From NCBI GenBank assembly GCA_947461185.1, contig CANHJY010000005.1:1-18012 (forward strand): a stretch of 18,012 bases of DNA. Reading direction: 5' to 3'. The translations under genes and the position numbers were made by a program. Positions 6,896 through 14,770 of this stretch are shown piece by piece (the stretch's first letter is position 1; every line of letters starts with the position of its first letter). Source of the DNA: Flavobacteriales bacterium. Its GTDB lineage: Bacteria > Bacteroidota > Bacteroidia > Flavobacteriales_D > Crocinitomicaceae. Under the pieces are notes generated by a model that saw only the letters and a program-made list of their open reading frames with translations, made no database searches and was not told the DNA's origin.

Positions 6896-7582
6896 TCAAC
6901 AATATTTTAAAATCGATTCGAAGATTACTTTCCCATCTTCATTACCTAAATGTCTATCAGCAGCCCTTTCAGGATGTGGCATCATTCCAAATACATTTTT
7001 ATTTTTATTGGTAATACCTGCGATATTTAGAAGTGCACCATTAGGATTGCTTTCAGCAGTTAGGTCACCAGAAGCTTCACAATATTTAAACAATATTTGG
7101 TCATTATCTTCAAGGCCATTCAAGGTTTCTTGATTTGCGAAAAAACGTCCTTCACCGTGAGCAATAGGAATTTTAAAAACCGCCTTATGGTCTAAACCTT
7201 TGGTTATTGGTGCCGAGTTGGAAACAGGAAGGAGATGAACATTCTTGCAAATAAACTTTTGTTGATTATTATGCAAAAGAGCCCCTTCTAACAAACCCGA
7301 TTCTGTTAAAATTTGAAACCCATTACAAACACCAAAGACATATCCTCCTTTATTTGCGTGTTCAATAACTTGAGTCATAATTGGGGAGAATTTTGCAATA
7401 GCTCCAGATCTTAAATAATCGCCGTAAGAAAAACCACCCGGAAGTACAACCATATCAACACCTTTTATATCGGTATCCTTATGCCAAAGCCTTTCTACTT
7501 GTTGTCCCAATAAATCTTTCAAGACATACACCATGTCTTCGTCACAATTGGATCCAGGAAAAGTTACTACTCCAAATTTCAT
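6896..7582 (-). CDS. purQ: Phosphoribosylformylglycinamidine synthase subunit PurQ (glutaminase)
   Basis: Class I glutamine amidotransferase subunit that supplies ammonia to PurL for converting FGAR to FGAM. I start at ATG 7580-7582 (228 residues), where the canonical MKFGVVTFPGSNCDED begins; the frame extends 15 codons further upstream to 7627 but that part is not conserved. Catalytic triad: Cys86 in FGVCNGFQIL, His203 and Glu205 in MPHPERA. The oxyanion region LPGGFSYGDYLRSGAIA (47-63) is intact. A separate PurQ implies separate PurL and PurS elsewhere, rather than the fused 1200-residue synthase seen in gammaproteobacteria. Sixty-five bases separate it from the membrane protein upstream. 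Confidence 0.95.
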   Translation of the reverse strand: MKFGVVTFPGSNCDEDMVYVLKDLLGQQVERLWHKDTDIKGVDMVVLPGGFSYGDYLRSGAIAKFSPIMTQVIEHANKGGYVFGVCNGFQILTESGLLEGALLHNNQQKFICKNVHLLPVSNSAPITKGLDHKAVFKIPIAHGEGRFFANQETLNGLEDNDQILFKYCEASGDLTAESNPNGALLNIAGITNKNKNVFGMMPHPERAADRHLGNEDGKVIFESILKYC

Positions 7583-7647
7583 TTTGAATATGTTTATTAG
7601 TGATTTTCTAGAGGTAAAAGTAGGCAATTTCAGGGCATCTCATTTTC

Positions 7648-8601
7648 CTAAAAGAAAAAATTAATCATTGAATAAATAAATGTTGCATAAAACAAGCCTA
7701 ATGAAATATAGTGATAAGTCTTATTAACAAATGCATAACTCAAATAAAATGACAGGGGAATAACTAGAAAACTAAAGCGTTCTACTTGGCCAAATCTAAA
7801 AAAATCAAAAAAACCAAACAAAATCCCTATCAACACCATCAACCAGAGCATTTGAATTAACTTTTTCAATCTAGATGACGATTTTTTAAGTTTCAACTGT
7901 AAAGAAATTAATCCAAGAATAAACAGTAGCGTAAACAAAACGCTCGTAATTAGAAAATCCACTTGTTTTTTATTGTAATTCGTTGCCTGTTCTAATATCT
8001 GTAAATTAATATTATGTTCGGCATATAGCAGATAAAGTGAACTGTATAACAGTGGTATTCCGAAACCCACGATGGCTAAAAAAGTTTCTCTAAAATTTAC
8101 TGGTCGTAAAACGTATATCATAAGTAAATACAAGGGAAATAAAACGATTATTGGCGGATGAAAACTTGCTGCGACACCAGCAAAAAAAGCGCCGTTGAAT
8201 ACATGACGTCTTCCATCTTCGTTTTGTCGTAACTGAAAAAATTGATACAGCATGGCTATTAGGCAGGTATGCGCCAAAAGAATTCCATCTAGGCTGTAGA
8301 AGGAATGATAAAAGCTCATGAGTGTAATATACAATAAGGCAGAAATGTAGGTGTTCCGCTCTAAAAATTCATTTTTATTGTAAATCCAATTAATAAATAA
8401 AGCGTTCAATCCTATCAGAATAACGGAGATATAAGCATTAAATTCCTTCGAAATATAAACCGCATTGCCCCATAGACCGAGATTTGAATATGCATCATAA
8501 CTGTAATATTCAGTCTTTGCATTTAAAAGAAAATAAATTGTCAACAGAAGGGGCAGCAATATTAAAACCCCAGCTCTATTTCCCAGAAATAATTTTACCA
8601 C
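7648..8601 (-). CDS. Polytopic inner-membrane protein, DUF6427-like
   Basis: A 317-residue protein with about nine or ten hydrophobic stretches from FLGNRAGVLILLPLLLTIYFLL onward, so an integral inner-membrane protein. Opening with a short FLGNR segment before the first helix, together with the location beside purine genes, matches the DUF6427 family that I recall next to purD/upp in flavobacteria. Function is unknown. Start is GTG (8599-8601): a TGA stop lies two codons upstream in frame, so no earlier start is possible. A TAAATTTG match to the -7 consensus (8606-8613, minus strand) sits just before the start, but without a convincing -33 element. Probably the first gene of the minus-strand run that continues into purQ-purD. 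Confidence 0.78.
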   Translation of the reverse strand: MVKLFLGNRAGVLILLPLLLTIYFLLNAKTEYYSYDAYSNLGLWGNAVYISKEFNAYISVILIGLNALFINWIYNKNEFLERNTYISALLYITLMSFYHSFYSLDGILLAHTCLIAMLYQFFQLRQNEDGRRHVFNGAFFAGVAASFHPPIIVLFPLYLLMIYVLRPVNFRETFLAIVGFGIPLLYSSLYLLYAEHNINLQILEQATNYNKKQVDFLITSVLFTLLFILGLISLQLKLKKSSSRLKKLIQMLWLMVLIGILFGFFDFFRFGQVERFSFLVIPLSFYLSYAFVNKTYHYISLGLFYATFIYSMINFFF

Positions 8602-8675
8602 AAATCAAATTTAGTGAATCCCATTAGAAATGATTATTTAAAAGTATATAACACTATTCATTAATGAAATTTTAA

Positions 8676-8705
8676 TTGGAACTTTGTTTTTTTAATTTAT
8701 ATTTG
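8676..8705 (+). promoter_or_regulatory. Bacteroidota-type promoter for the dksA-like/lspA operon
   Basis: TTG (8676-8678), 19-base spacer, TATATTTG (8698-8705): an exact match to the known TTG-N19-TAnnTTTG pattern of Bacteroidota housekeeping promoters. Transcription would begin near 8710, leaving a leader of about 38 bases before the ATG at 8749. No Shine-Dalgarno sequence is visible. Confidence 0.65.
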
Positions 8706-8748
8706 CCCGAATCAGAAAAGTGGTCAGATTTTTCAAAATCGCAAATTT

Positions 8749-9132
8749 ATGTCGCAAGAAAAAACAAGATATACAGACGCAGAATTAGCTGAATTCAAAG
8801 AACTTATTCAGCAAAAACTAAAGGAAGCAAATGAAGATTATTCTTTGTTAGTTGGATCTTTATCACACAATGACGATCACGGTACAGATGATACTGGTCG
8901 TACATTCAACATGATGGAAGATGGGTCAGAAACTTTGTCACGAGAAGAAGTTGCTCAACTCGCTGCTAGACAAGAGAAATTTATTCAAAGTTTGCAAGCA
9001 GCCTTAATTCGAATCGAGAATAAAACATACGGTATTTGCAGAGTTACAGGTAAACTAATTCCCAAAGAAAGATTACGCTTAGTTCCTCATGCCACAATGA
9101 GTATTGACGCGAAAAATGCCCAAAACAAATAA
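8749..9132 (+). CDS. TraR/DksA-family protein with a degenerate zinc finger
   Basis: A 127-residue member of the DksA/TraR superfamily, which bind in the RNA polymerase secondary channel and alter promoter response with ppGpp. Residues 7-93 form a helical coiled-coil hairpin with an acidic tip region (NDDHGTDDTGRT, 41-52). The C-terminal knuckle is YGICRVTGKLIPKERLRLVPHATMSIDA (94-121). Of the four zinc-ligand positions (C-x2-C-x17-C-x2-C) only Cys97 remains; positions 100, 118 and 121 are Thr, Ser and Ala, so zinc binding is unlikely. I recall this degeneration from Bacteroidota homologues, so it is not a local mutation. It is followed after 6 bases by lspA and shares its promoter. Confidence 0.9.
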   Translation: MSQEKTRYTDAELAEFKELIQQKLKEANEDYSLLVGSLSHNDDHGTDDTGRTFNMMEDGSETLSREEVAQLAARQEKFIQSLQAALIRIENKTYGICRVTGKLIPKERLRLVPHATMSIDAKNAQNK

Positions 9133-9138
9133 TTTCTA

Positions 9139-9840
9139 TTGGTGAAAAAAAATGTGCTTATTGTCGGGGTAATTGTTACCCTGATATTACTACTAGACCA
9201 AATAATAAAAATTTACGTAAAAACTAATTTTGAACCAAGTCTTGGCGCTAACTCAGGTACGCCAGTAATTGGCGATTGGTTTGTTATGGAATACATAGAA
9301 AACCAAGGAATGGCATTCGGTACGACTTTCGGTCATTCAATTTGGCACAAACTAGCTTTAAGTATTTTCAGGATAATAGCAATAGGTCTGATATGTTACT
9401 ACTGGTTCAAGCAGGCGAAATTAGATGCGCCACGAGGTTTTCTAATTTGCTTAGGGCTCGTGTTGGCGGGTGCAACTGGTAATTTAATTGATTCCATGTT
9501 TTACGATTTCATTTTCCCAATCGACCCATGTTTACCATGGAATCACCTTGACCCAGAAACACTAGGCTGCACTGAGCCGATGCGTAATCAAGGCTTTTTA
9601 TTGGGTAATGTCGTGGATATGTTTAAGTTTCATGCATACTGGCCACAATGGATGCCTTGGCTTGGAGGTAAAGAAGTTTTTCCTGCAATTTGGAATCTTG
9701 CTGATGCATCTATCTCGGTAGGTGTCATAGTTATTTTCATTCGACAACGTAAGTATTTTCCTAGAAACAAAAGTGAACAATCCACGGCGGAAGACACCTC
9801 TTTAAATAAAGATATTAAGTCAGAATCTGAGTCTAACTAA
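9139..9840 (+). CDS. lspA: Lipoprotein signal peptidase (signal peptidase II)
   Basis: Aspartyl protease of the inner membrane that removes the signal peptide of prolipoproteins after lipidation. The start is TTG 9139 or, equally plausibly, GTG 9142. Numbered from 9139: DQ (20-21) in the first helix, ENQGMAFG (54-61), GATGNLIDS (111-119), catalytic Asp160 in GNVVDMFKF, and catalytic Asp189 in NLADASISVG. At 233 residues it exceeds E. coli LspA (about 164) because of a periplasmic insertion (about 121-155, containing Cys131 and Cys144) and a hydrophilic C-terminal tail after 205. The window's cyclotransferase at 15530-16600 is a predicted lipoprotein substrate. Second gene of the dksA-like operon; its stop overlaps the convergent barrel gene. 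Confidence 0.95.
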   Translation: MVKKNVLIVGVIVTLILLLDQIIKIYVKTNFEPSLGANSGTPVIGDWFVMEYIENQGMAFGTTFGHSIWHKLALSIFRIIAIGLICYYWFKQAKLDAPRGFLICLGLVLAGATGNLIDSMFYDFIFPIDPCLPWNHLDPETLGCTEPMRNQGFLLGNVVDMFKFHAYWPQWMPWLGGKEVFPAIWNLADASISVGVIVIFIRQRKYFPRNKSEQSTAEDTSLNKDIKSESESN

Positions 9841-11546
9841 AATCGTACGGTAACTCCCCCGAGCACTTGAAATCTTTGCACAGGATAATTATACCACCTT
9901 TGATAACTTTGTGAAGCAACATTATTAAATTGAATAAAAGCAGATAAACGTTTATTGTAGCGGTACTCTGCACCAATATTAACATCGGCAATTATTCCTA
10001 GGTTTTTTGCAAATTGCAGATTTTCTTCAATGACATCCTCTCCTGCTTCATAAACTAAAGCCTTTCTACCCCCTTCCATGCTAAAATCTAAATTGAATAT
10101 TAGCTTATCATACAGATTGTAATGTCCTCTAATTATTCCCTGCCATACAGGAAGGTTCCAAGCGAACGAATTATTCAATAACGCATATGAGAAATATCGC
10201 CCTACACCATCAATTTTAAGTTTTTCATTCAATTGATAAGTAAGCGAAGCCTCGATTGTAGTTAAATTCAATGTGTCATATATTGCCGCGAATTTATTTC
10301 CAACAGAGAAAAGCGTGTCTGTAATAAAAAATGCTTTATCCTTTACACGTGCAAAACTTGCGCTCGCATTAAATGATAGGTTTTTGCTCAAAACCCCTTT
10401 TATTCCAGCATAAAAATCAATTGCCGTATTTTCATTTCGAATATTTTGATTCGTAAGAACAAACTCATTCTGGTTGACTAATGCTTTTAAAGAATTTTGT
10501 TTTATACCTCCTCTAAGGCCTGCATAAGGAATAAGCATATTATTGAGCAAGGCATACTTCAATTCAATCAATGGAAAGACATAAAACTTTGTTTTTTCCG
10601 AAGCATCAACGGACAGATCTACCCCAACCTCAGCTTTAAATCTATTATCTTGCAAAAAGGTTGTGATTCTTGGTTTTAGAGAAACCAATGTATTGTTGAA
10701 AATAAATCCTGAATCGGCAGGAATGAGATTGGTGTCCCCTGGAGAGCCATAGGCATATCTGTTGTTTCTCACCGACAATTCACCACTGAACACCTCCTTT
10801 CCAACAGCATATTTTCCTGAAAAAACAAATCCAATATTATGTTCCCGAGCTCTCCAGTCGCCATTCGTGTCTAGATAAGATTTCTGGTTGGTAAAATAAT
10901 TATAATCAGCGCTAATACCATAATTAAACCTTGCACTATCTCCTTTGTGGGATAAGAATGAAAAAGCGGCGCCAGCATCATGGTAGCGCTGTGCAACTTG
11001 TTTTCGATCAACTGAGTCAGTAGGAATTTGCCATCCATAATAATGTAAACCTTGATTGTTATAATGAACCGCACTTTTTAAGGTATAATTTGACCGCAGT
11101 ATTGACCCATTTAAATCCACTTTCGTTCTGTCGAATTGCGAAGGAGCATAATTTTCGAAGTTCCCGAAAGAACTGAGATGTTTTGCATGTATGCCCCACA
11201 AATACTTTGATGACCATTTTGAGTTGACATAAACCTCGCCAAGAGGCATCAATTTACTGCCAATTCCTATCTTGGCGTAACTATTATAAAGTTGGGATAA
11301 TAGCGATTCCGTATTAATTTTTGCTGGCTTTATTGGCTCAACCGAAATTGCTGTTTTTTGCTGCAAAACAAGTAAGGGATATTCAGTAACCTTGGTAGAT
11401 ATAACCGTGTCGATTACATTGGGTAAAGCCGTCATACGATAGGCAGGCTCGATTTTACGTGTTCCATGAGTGATTACAATAACCTGATCTTTTTGACCAA
11501 AAGCAATGCAATTCAAAAACAAGAATAAATAAACTATTCGCTTCAT
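9837..11546 (-). CDS. Outer-membrane beta-barrel protein (TonB-receptor-like), paired with TPR protein
   Basis: A 569-residue secreted protein: signal peptide MKRIVYLFLFLNCIAFG, then Gln18 as the predicted mature N-terminus. After a periplasmic stretch to about residue 85, the rest is a series of alternating hydrophobic strands with Tyr/Asn-rich loops, ending QVLGGVTVRF; a terminal aromatic residue is the usual outer-membrane insertion signal. No TonB plug domain, carboxypeptidase-like N-terminal domain or clear TonB box is visible, so calling it a true receptor is uncertain. It starts 2 bases after the TPR stop and has its own Shine-Dalgarno-like site inside the TPR gene, so the two are translationally linked and may act together in the envelope. 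Confidence 0.8.
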   Translation of the reverse strand: MKRIVYLFLFLNCIAFGQKDQVIVITHGTRKIEPAYRMTALPNVIDTVISTKVTEYPLLVLQQKTAISVEPIKPAKINTESLLSQLYNSYAKIGIGSKLMPLGEVYVNSKWSSKYLWGIHAKHLSSFGNFENYAPSQFDRTKVDLNGSILRSNYTLKSAVHYNNQGLHYYGWQIPTDSVDRKQVAQRYHDAGAAFSFLSHKGDSARFNYGISADYNYFTNQKSYLDTNGDWRAREHNIGFVFSGKYAVGKEVFSGELSVRNNRYAYGSPGDTNLIPADSGFIFNNTLVSLKPRITTFLQDNRFKAEVGVDLSVDASEKTKFYVFPLIELKYALLNNMLIPYAGLRGGIKQNSLKALVNQNEFVLTNQNIRNENTAIDFYAGIKGVLSKNLSFNASASFARVKDKAFFITDTLFSVGNKFAAIYDTLNLTTIEASLTYQLNEKLKIDGVGRYFSYALLNNSFAWNLPVWQGIIRGHYNLYDKLIFNLDFSMEGGRKALVYEAGEDVIEENLQFAKNLGIIADVNIGAEYRYNKRLSAFIQFNNVASQSYQRWYNYPVQRFQVLGGVTVRF

Positions 11547-11548
11547 AA

Positions 11549-14500
11549 TTAATTTCCTCCTTCGTTGATTTCAATTTCAGTTTCTGTCTCCTCTATTACC
11601 ATTTTTGGCTTGTTCAATGCTGAATTGATTGCTGTCAGTAAGGTATTCGCCTCATCAACTATTCCATCATCCTTAACCGTGTAATATTTGATTACCTTTT
11701 CTAATAAATCTTTGGCTTCTATAGGTTTGTCTGTTAAATAAAGAATATTTGATTTCAAAATTGCGCCTTTCGCTTTCCAATAATTGTTTTTGGGCTCTAT
11801 TTTAAATAACTCTTCAATTGAATTCAAAGCACTTGTATAGTTGTCTTCCTTAAATAATATCATGGATAAGGTATATTTTGCTTCGTGAGCTTTTGCCGTT
11901 GTTGTGTTTTTAGTCAACCATTCCAGAGAAGGTTTTGCATCAGCATACTTGCCAAGTGAAAAATTGGATATACCCTTAACATATTCGGCTTCTATTTTGA
12001 GGTTGTTGGTAAGCTGCGTGCTTGAAAGGACATTTTGAGCACTTGAAACAGAACTGTTCCAATCTTTCAAATTAAAGTCACAGCGCATTTCTCCTAACAT
12101 AGCAGCAAAGATGACACTTGGTTCAGAGCTACTTGAAGACAACTTTTTGTAATAAGTTCTAGCCTTAGCGAAATCATTATTTCCATAAAAATGTTTTGAC
12201 AGAAGCCCTAATGCATAATCTGTATAATCATGGTTCCCAATCTCTACCGCCTTGATATACTGTTCTATTCCTTTCGTTTTGTCCCCGGACGAATGGTAAC
12301 AATTGGCTAAGAAATAATTAGCATCAAGAGCATAGATTCCTTTTGGATATTTTTGAATGTACTTCTCAAATTGAGGAATGGCGGCAAGATAAAGACTGTC
12401 GTCATAAGATGCCATAGCAGGGTTGAAATACAAATCTTCTTGCTCCGTTTGGGTAATATTTGCACAAGGATATAAATCAGCTAATTCGGCAGCTTTATCA
12501 GGCTCTTTCATTGATTTATAAACTTCTAAAAGCAATAAAACAACATTTTCGCACACAGATTGATCCTTTCCAAATTCTGTCAATATACTTTTGTATTCCG
12601 TCTCTGCTTTTGCATATTGCCATTTTTTATAATAAATGTCGGCAATTTCTATCCTCGAATCAAGCACCATGTCCGAGTTAGGAAAATCTTTCAAAATCAA
12701 GTTATAATATTTGAGTGCGTTATCATAATCTTCTTTTGCACTTTTATAACAATTCGCTATTTCGTAAAGCCCAGATAAATAAAACTTTGAGCTCGGATAC
12801 TGTTCAATGAGTTTCGATAATGAGCTGATTTTATTGTCGAATTCCATCGCGTAACCGTAAGTTTTTGAAAGATAAAAAAGCGCTTGGTCTTGAAACCCTT
12901 TATCTAATTTTAAAGCCTCTTTATAAAACTTAATAGCGTTTTCATTTTGTGAAAGCATGTAACAACCATCTGCAGCACGCATATATCCATCTACCAACTT
13001 TGTTTTATCCGTAACATTTGACTGACAGAATGTTCGAAATGACTCTATAGATTGAGAAATATCATCTTTAATCAAATAGGCATAGCCTAAATTGTAATAT
13101 GCATCTGGTTTTAGGCCTGACCCGCTTGCGCCTTGTGTAGCTAAAAACTCTTTAAATATTTTAATTGCTTTATCATTTTCCTTTTGAAGAAATAAACCTT
13201 CTGCAGTCCAATATTTTGCTTTTGAAAATATGACAGCATCTATGGGATATTGCATTGACAACTGAAAAGACTCATTCGAGGCTTTATAATCAGATTGCTG
13301 AAACAACTCAACACCTCTATTAAACGCGACAAGTTGATATGCCATTTTAAGCATATTATCCTTATTCGGAATTTTCTCCAAGGAGGCAATCGCTTTACTG
13401 TAATTGTTAGTTGACGTATAGACATTTACTAAATATTGATTCATGTCTGTCTTTCTTGATGAGTTTGGAAATTTGGTTAAGAAATTTTCAAGGGCAATAA
13501 CCGCCTCATCGTAAGGATTTGAATCTAATTGATAAGATAACACTGCAAAATTATAAAGCGCATCTTCTTGAATAACAATATCAAAATTCAATTCAGATGC
13601 TTTTTCGAAAGAACCTCTAGCTGAATTCAAATTATCCAATTTCATATAACATTCGCCCATATGATAGTACGCAACTTGTCCCAAACTGTCTGAAGTTTTT
13701 GCAACATTATACAATAATTTCAATGCTTCGTCATATTGTGACGATTGGTAATAACTGTAGCCTAATTCATAATCATCATCCCTTGTAGTTATTGCGTTAG
13801 CGTTATATTTCTCGAGGTATTCGACAGCCTTTTCATAATTTTTTGTTTTATAATAAGCATGTCCAATTATATGATTCAAATCATTCTGACGATCAACTTT
13901 TGCAGATTCGACAATTGATGGGGCATAAAGAATTACGCTATCATATTGGTTTTGTATGTGGTATATTTGAACAATATAATAAGGCACTATTTTAGAAAAA
14001 CCATCTTTATATTGAAGTTTTTTAAATCCTTCTTTTGCAATCTCATAAGATTTTTCAGTATAACTTATGTGTGAGTAATAATATAAGGCTGGGTCGGCAT
14101 ATTGGTCGGCGGTATCACGTACCTCATAAAAAGCATTTCGCGCCTCTTTAAATGCATCTGTTTTGAAAAAGGCGTATCCGAGTTTAAAAAGGTATTCGTC
14201 GTGATTTTCTTTGTCAACATCAAAAGCGTTTAACTTAGATAACCATGCTATGGTCGAAGGATAATCTTCATTTTCGAAATAATATTGACCCAGTTTAAAA
14301 TAGATTGTATTTCTCAGATTGCTCTCAGGATATTCCTTTAAGAATTGTTCTAAGATGGGAACAGCATCGTTGTTTTTCACCTCCAATGCAGCTATCGCTT
14401 CATAATATCTTGCTTTAATATAGAACGGGTCTTCATTATGGATTGAAGTTTCCATAAACTTGCGAAATTCAATTCTCGAAGCTGCATATTGCTCCTTTTC

Positions 14501-14617
14501 AAATAATTCTTCAGCGCGAAAGTAATTTTCATATTCGCCTTCATATTTATTTGTAGTTTGTGTAAACGAGAAAGTTGTCACCATGATCAACCAGATGAAC
14601 AATATGAAGTACCTCAT
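11549..14617 (-). CDS. Large secreted TPR-repeat protein (1022 residues)
   Basis: Signal peptide MRYFILFIWLIMVTTFSFT, predicted cleavage before Gln20, so periplasmic or associated with the inner face of the outer membrane. From about residue 30 to 1000 nearly the whole chain is tetratricopeptide helices, visible as recurring patterns such as KLGQYYFENEDYPSTIAWL, YELGYSYYQSSQYDEALKLL and YYNLGYAYLIKDDISQSIESF, with TPR-type Gly/Ala/Tyr positions and FPNS or YPSS linkers at repeat ends. The C-terminus is acidic (EETETEIEINEGGN). The fold suggests a scaffold for protein complexes, analogous in architecture to BamD or CpoB but much longer. It is directly followed by the barrel gene and divergent from the FtsE-like gene. 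Function is unknown. Confidence 0.88.
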   Translation of the reverse strand: MRYFILFIWLIMVTTFSFTQTTNKYEGEYENYFRAEELFEKEQYAASRIEFRKFMETSIHNEDPFYIKARYYEAIAALEVKNNDAVPILEQFLKEYPESNLRNTIYFKLGQYYFENEDYPSTIAWLSKLNAFDVDKENHDEYLFKLGYAFFKTDAFKEARNAFYEVRDTADQYADPALYYYSHISYTEKSYEIAKEGFKKLQYKDGFSKIVPYYIVQIYHIQNQYDSVILYAPSIVESAKVDRQNDLNHIIGHAYYKTKNYEKAVEYLEKYNANAITTRDDDYELGYSYYQSSQYDEALKLLYNVAKTSDSLGQVAYYHMGECYMKLDNLNSARGSFEKASELNFDIVIQEDALYNFAVLSYQLDSNPYDEAVIALENFLTKFPNSSRKTDMNQYLVNVYTSTNNYSKAIASLEKIPNKDNMLKMAYQLVAFNRGVELFQQSDYKASNESFQLSMQYPIDAVIFSKAKYWTAEGLFLQKENDKAIKIFKEFLATQGASGSGLKPDAYYNLGYAYLIKDDISQSIESFRTFCQSNVTDKTKLVDGYMRAADGCYMLSQNENAIKFYKEALKLDKGFQDQALFYLSKTYGYAMEFDNKISSLSKLIEQYPSSKFYLSGLYEIANCYKSAKEDYDNALKYYNLILKDFPNSDMVLDSRIEIADIYYKKWQYAKAETEYKSILTEFGKDQSVCENVVLLLLEVYKSMKEPDKAAELADLYPCANITQTEQEDLYFNPAMASYDDSLYLAAIPQFEKYIQKYPKGIYALDANYFLANCYHSSGDKTKGIEQYIKAVEIGNHDYTDYALGLLSKHFYGNNDFAKARTYYKKLSSSSSEPSVIFAAMLGEMRCDFNLKDWNSSVSSAQNVLSSTQLTNNLKIEAEYVKGISNFSLGKYADAKPSLEWLTKNTTTAKAHEAKYTLSMILFKEDNYTSALNSIEELFKIEPKNNYWKAKGAILKSNILYLTDKPIEAKDLLEKVIKYYTVKDDGIVDEANTLLTAINSALNKPKMVIEETETEIEINEGGN
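11556..11561 (-). promoter_or_regulatory. Strong Shine-Dalgarno site for the barrel gene
   Basis: AGGAGG on the minus strand lies nine bases before the ATG of the barrel gene (11546). It falls inside the last codons of the TPR gene (Glu-Gly-Gly-Asn). Such a site is unusual here, since the other starts in the window lack one. Confidence 0.5.
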
Positions 14618-14699
14618 TGGAATTTATGTTTTAACAGCTAAAATTACGCAGCGCGCCAAAAAAGATAACGGCACTGACCAAAAGTTTTAAACTTGTTTC

Positions 14700-14729
14700 T
14701 GTTAAGATAAAATCTGTAATTGTTAAGAT
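14700..14729 (+). repeat. Two direct 9-bp repeats upstream of the FtsE-like gene
   Basis: TGTTAAGAT occurs at 14700-14708 and again at 14721-14729, a 21-bp offset (two helical turns), in the 153-base divergent region between the TPR gene and the ATPase gene. It could be a regulator site, but two short AT-rich copies can arise by chance. I see no clear promoter elements here. Confidence 0.3.
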
Positions 14730-14770
14730 TTCGAGCTGCTAAAAATGGATATTTACACCTAAATATAAAC

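Noticed and set aside
6465..7133. Open plus-strand frame of 222 codons opposite purD and purQ.
   Set aside because: It lies antisense to two intact, well-conserved genes and spans their junction; its Ser/Pro/Leu-rich composition is what a reversed conserved gene gives. Shadow frame.
7583..7627. Fifteen-codon N-terminal extension of purQ.
   Set aside because: PurQ begins at MKFGVVTFPGSN; the extension has no counterpart in the family and would leave an atypical start.
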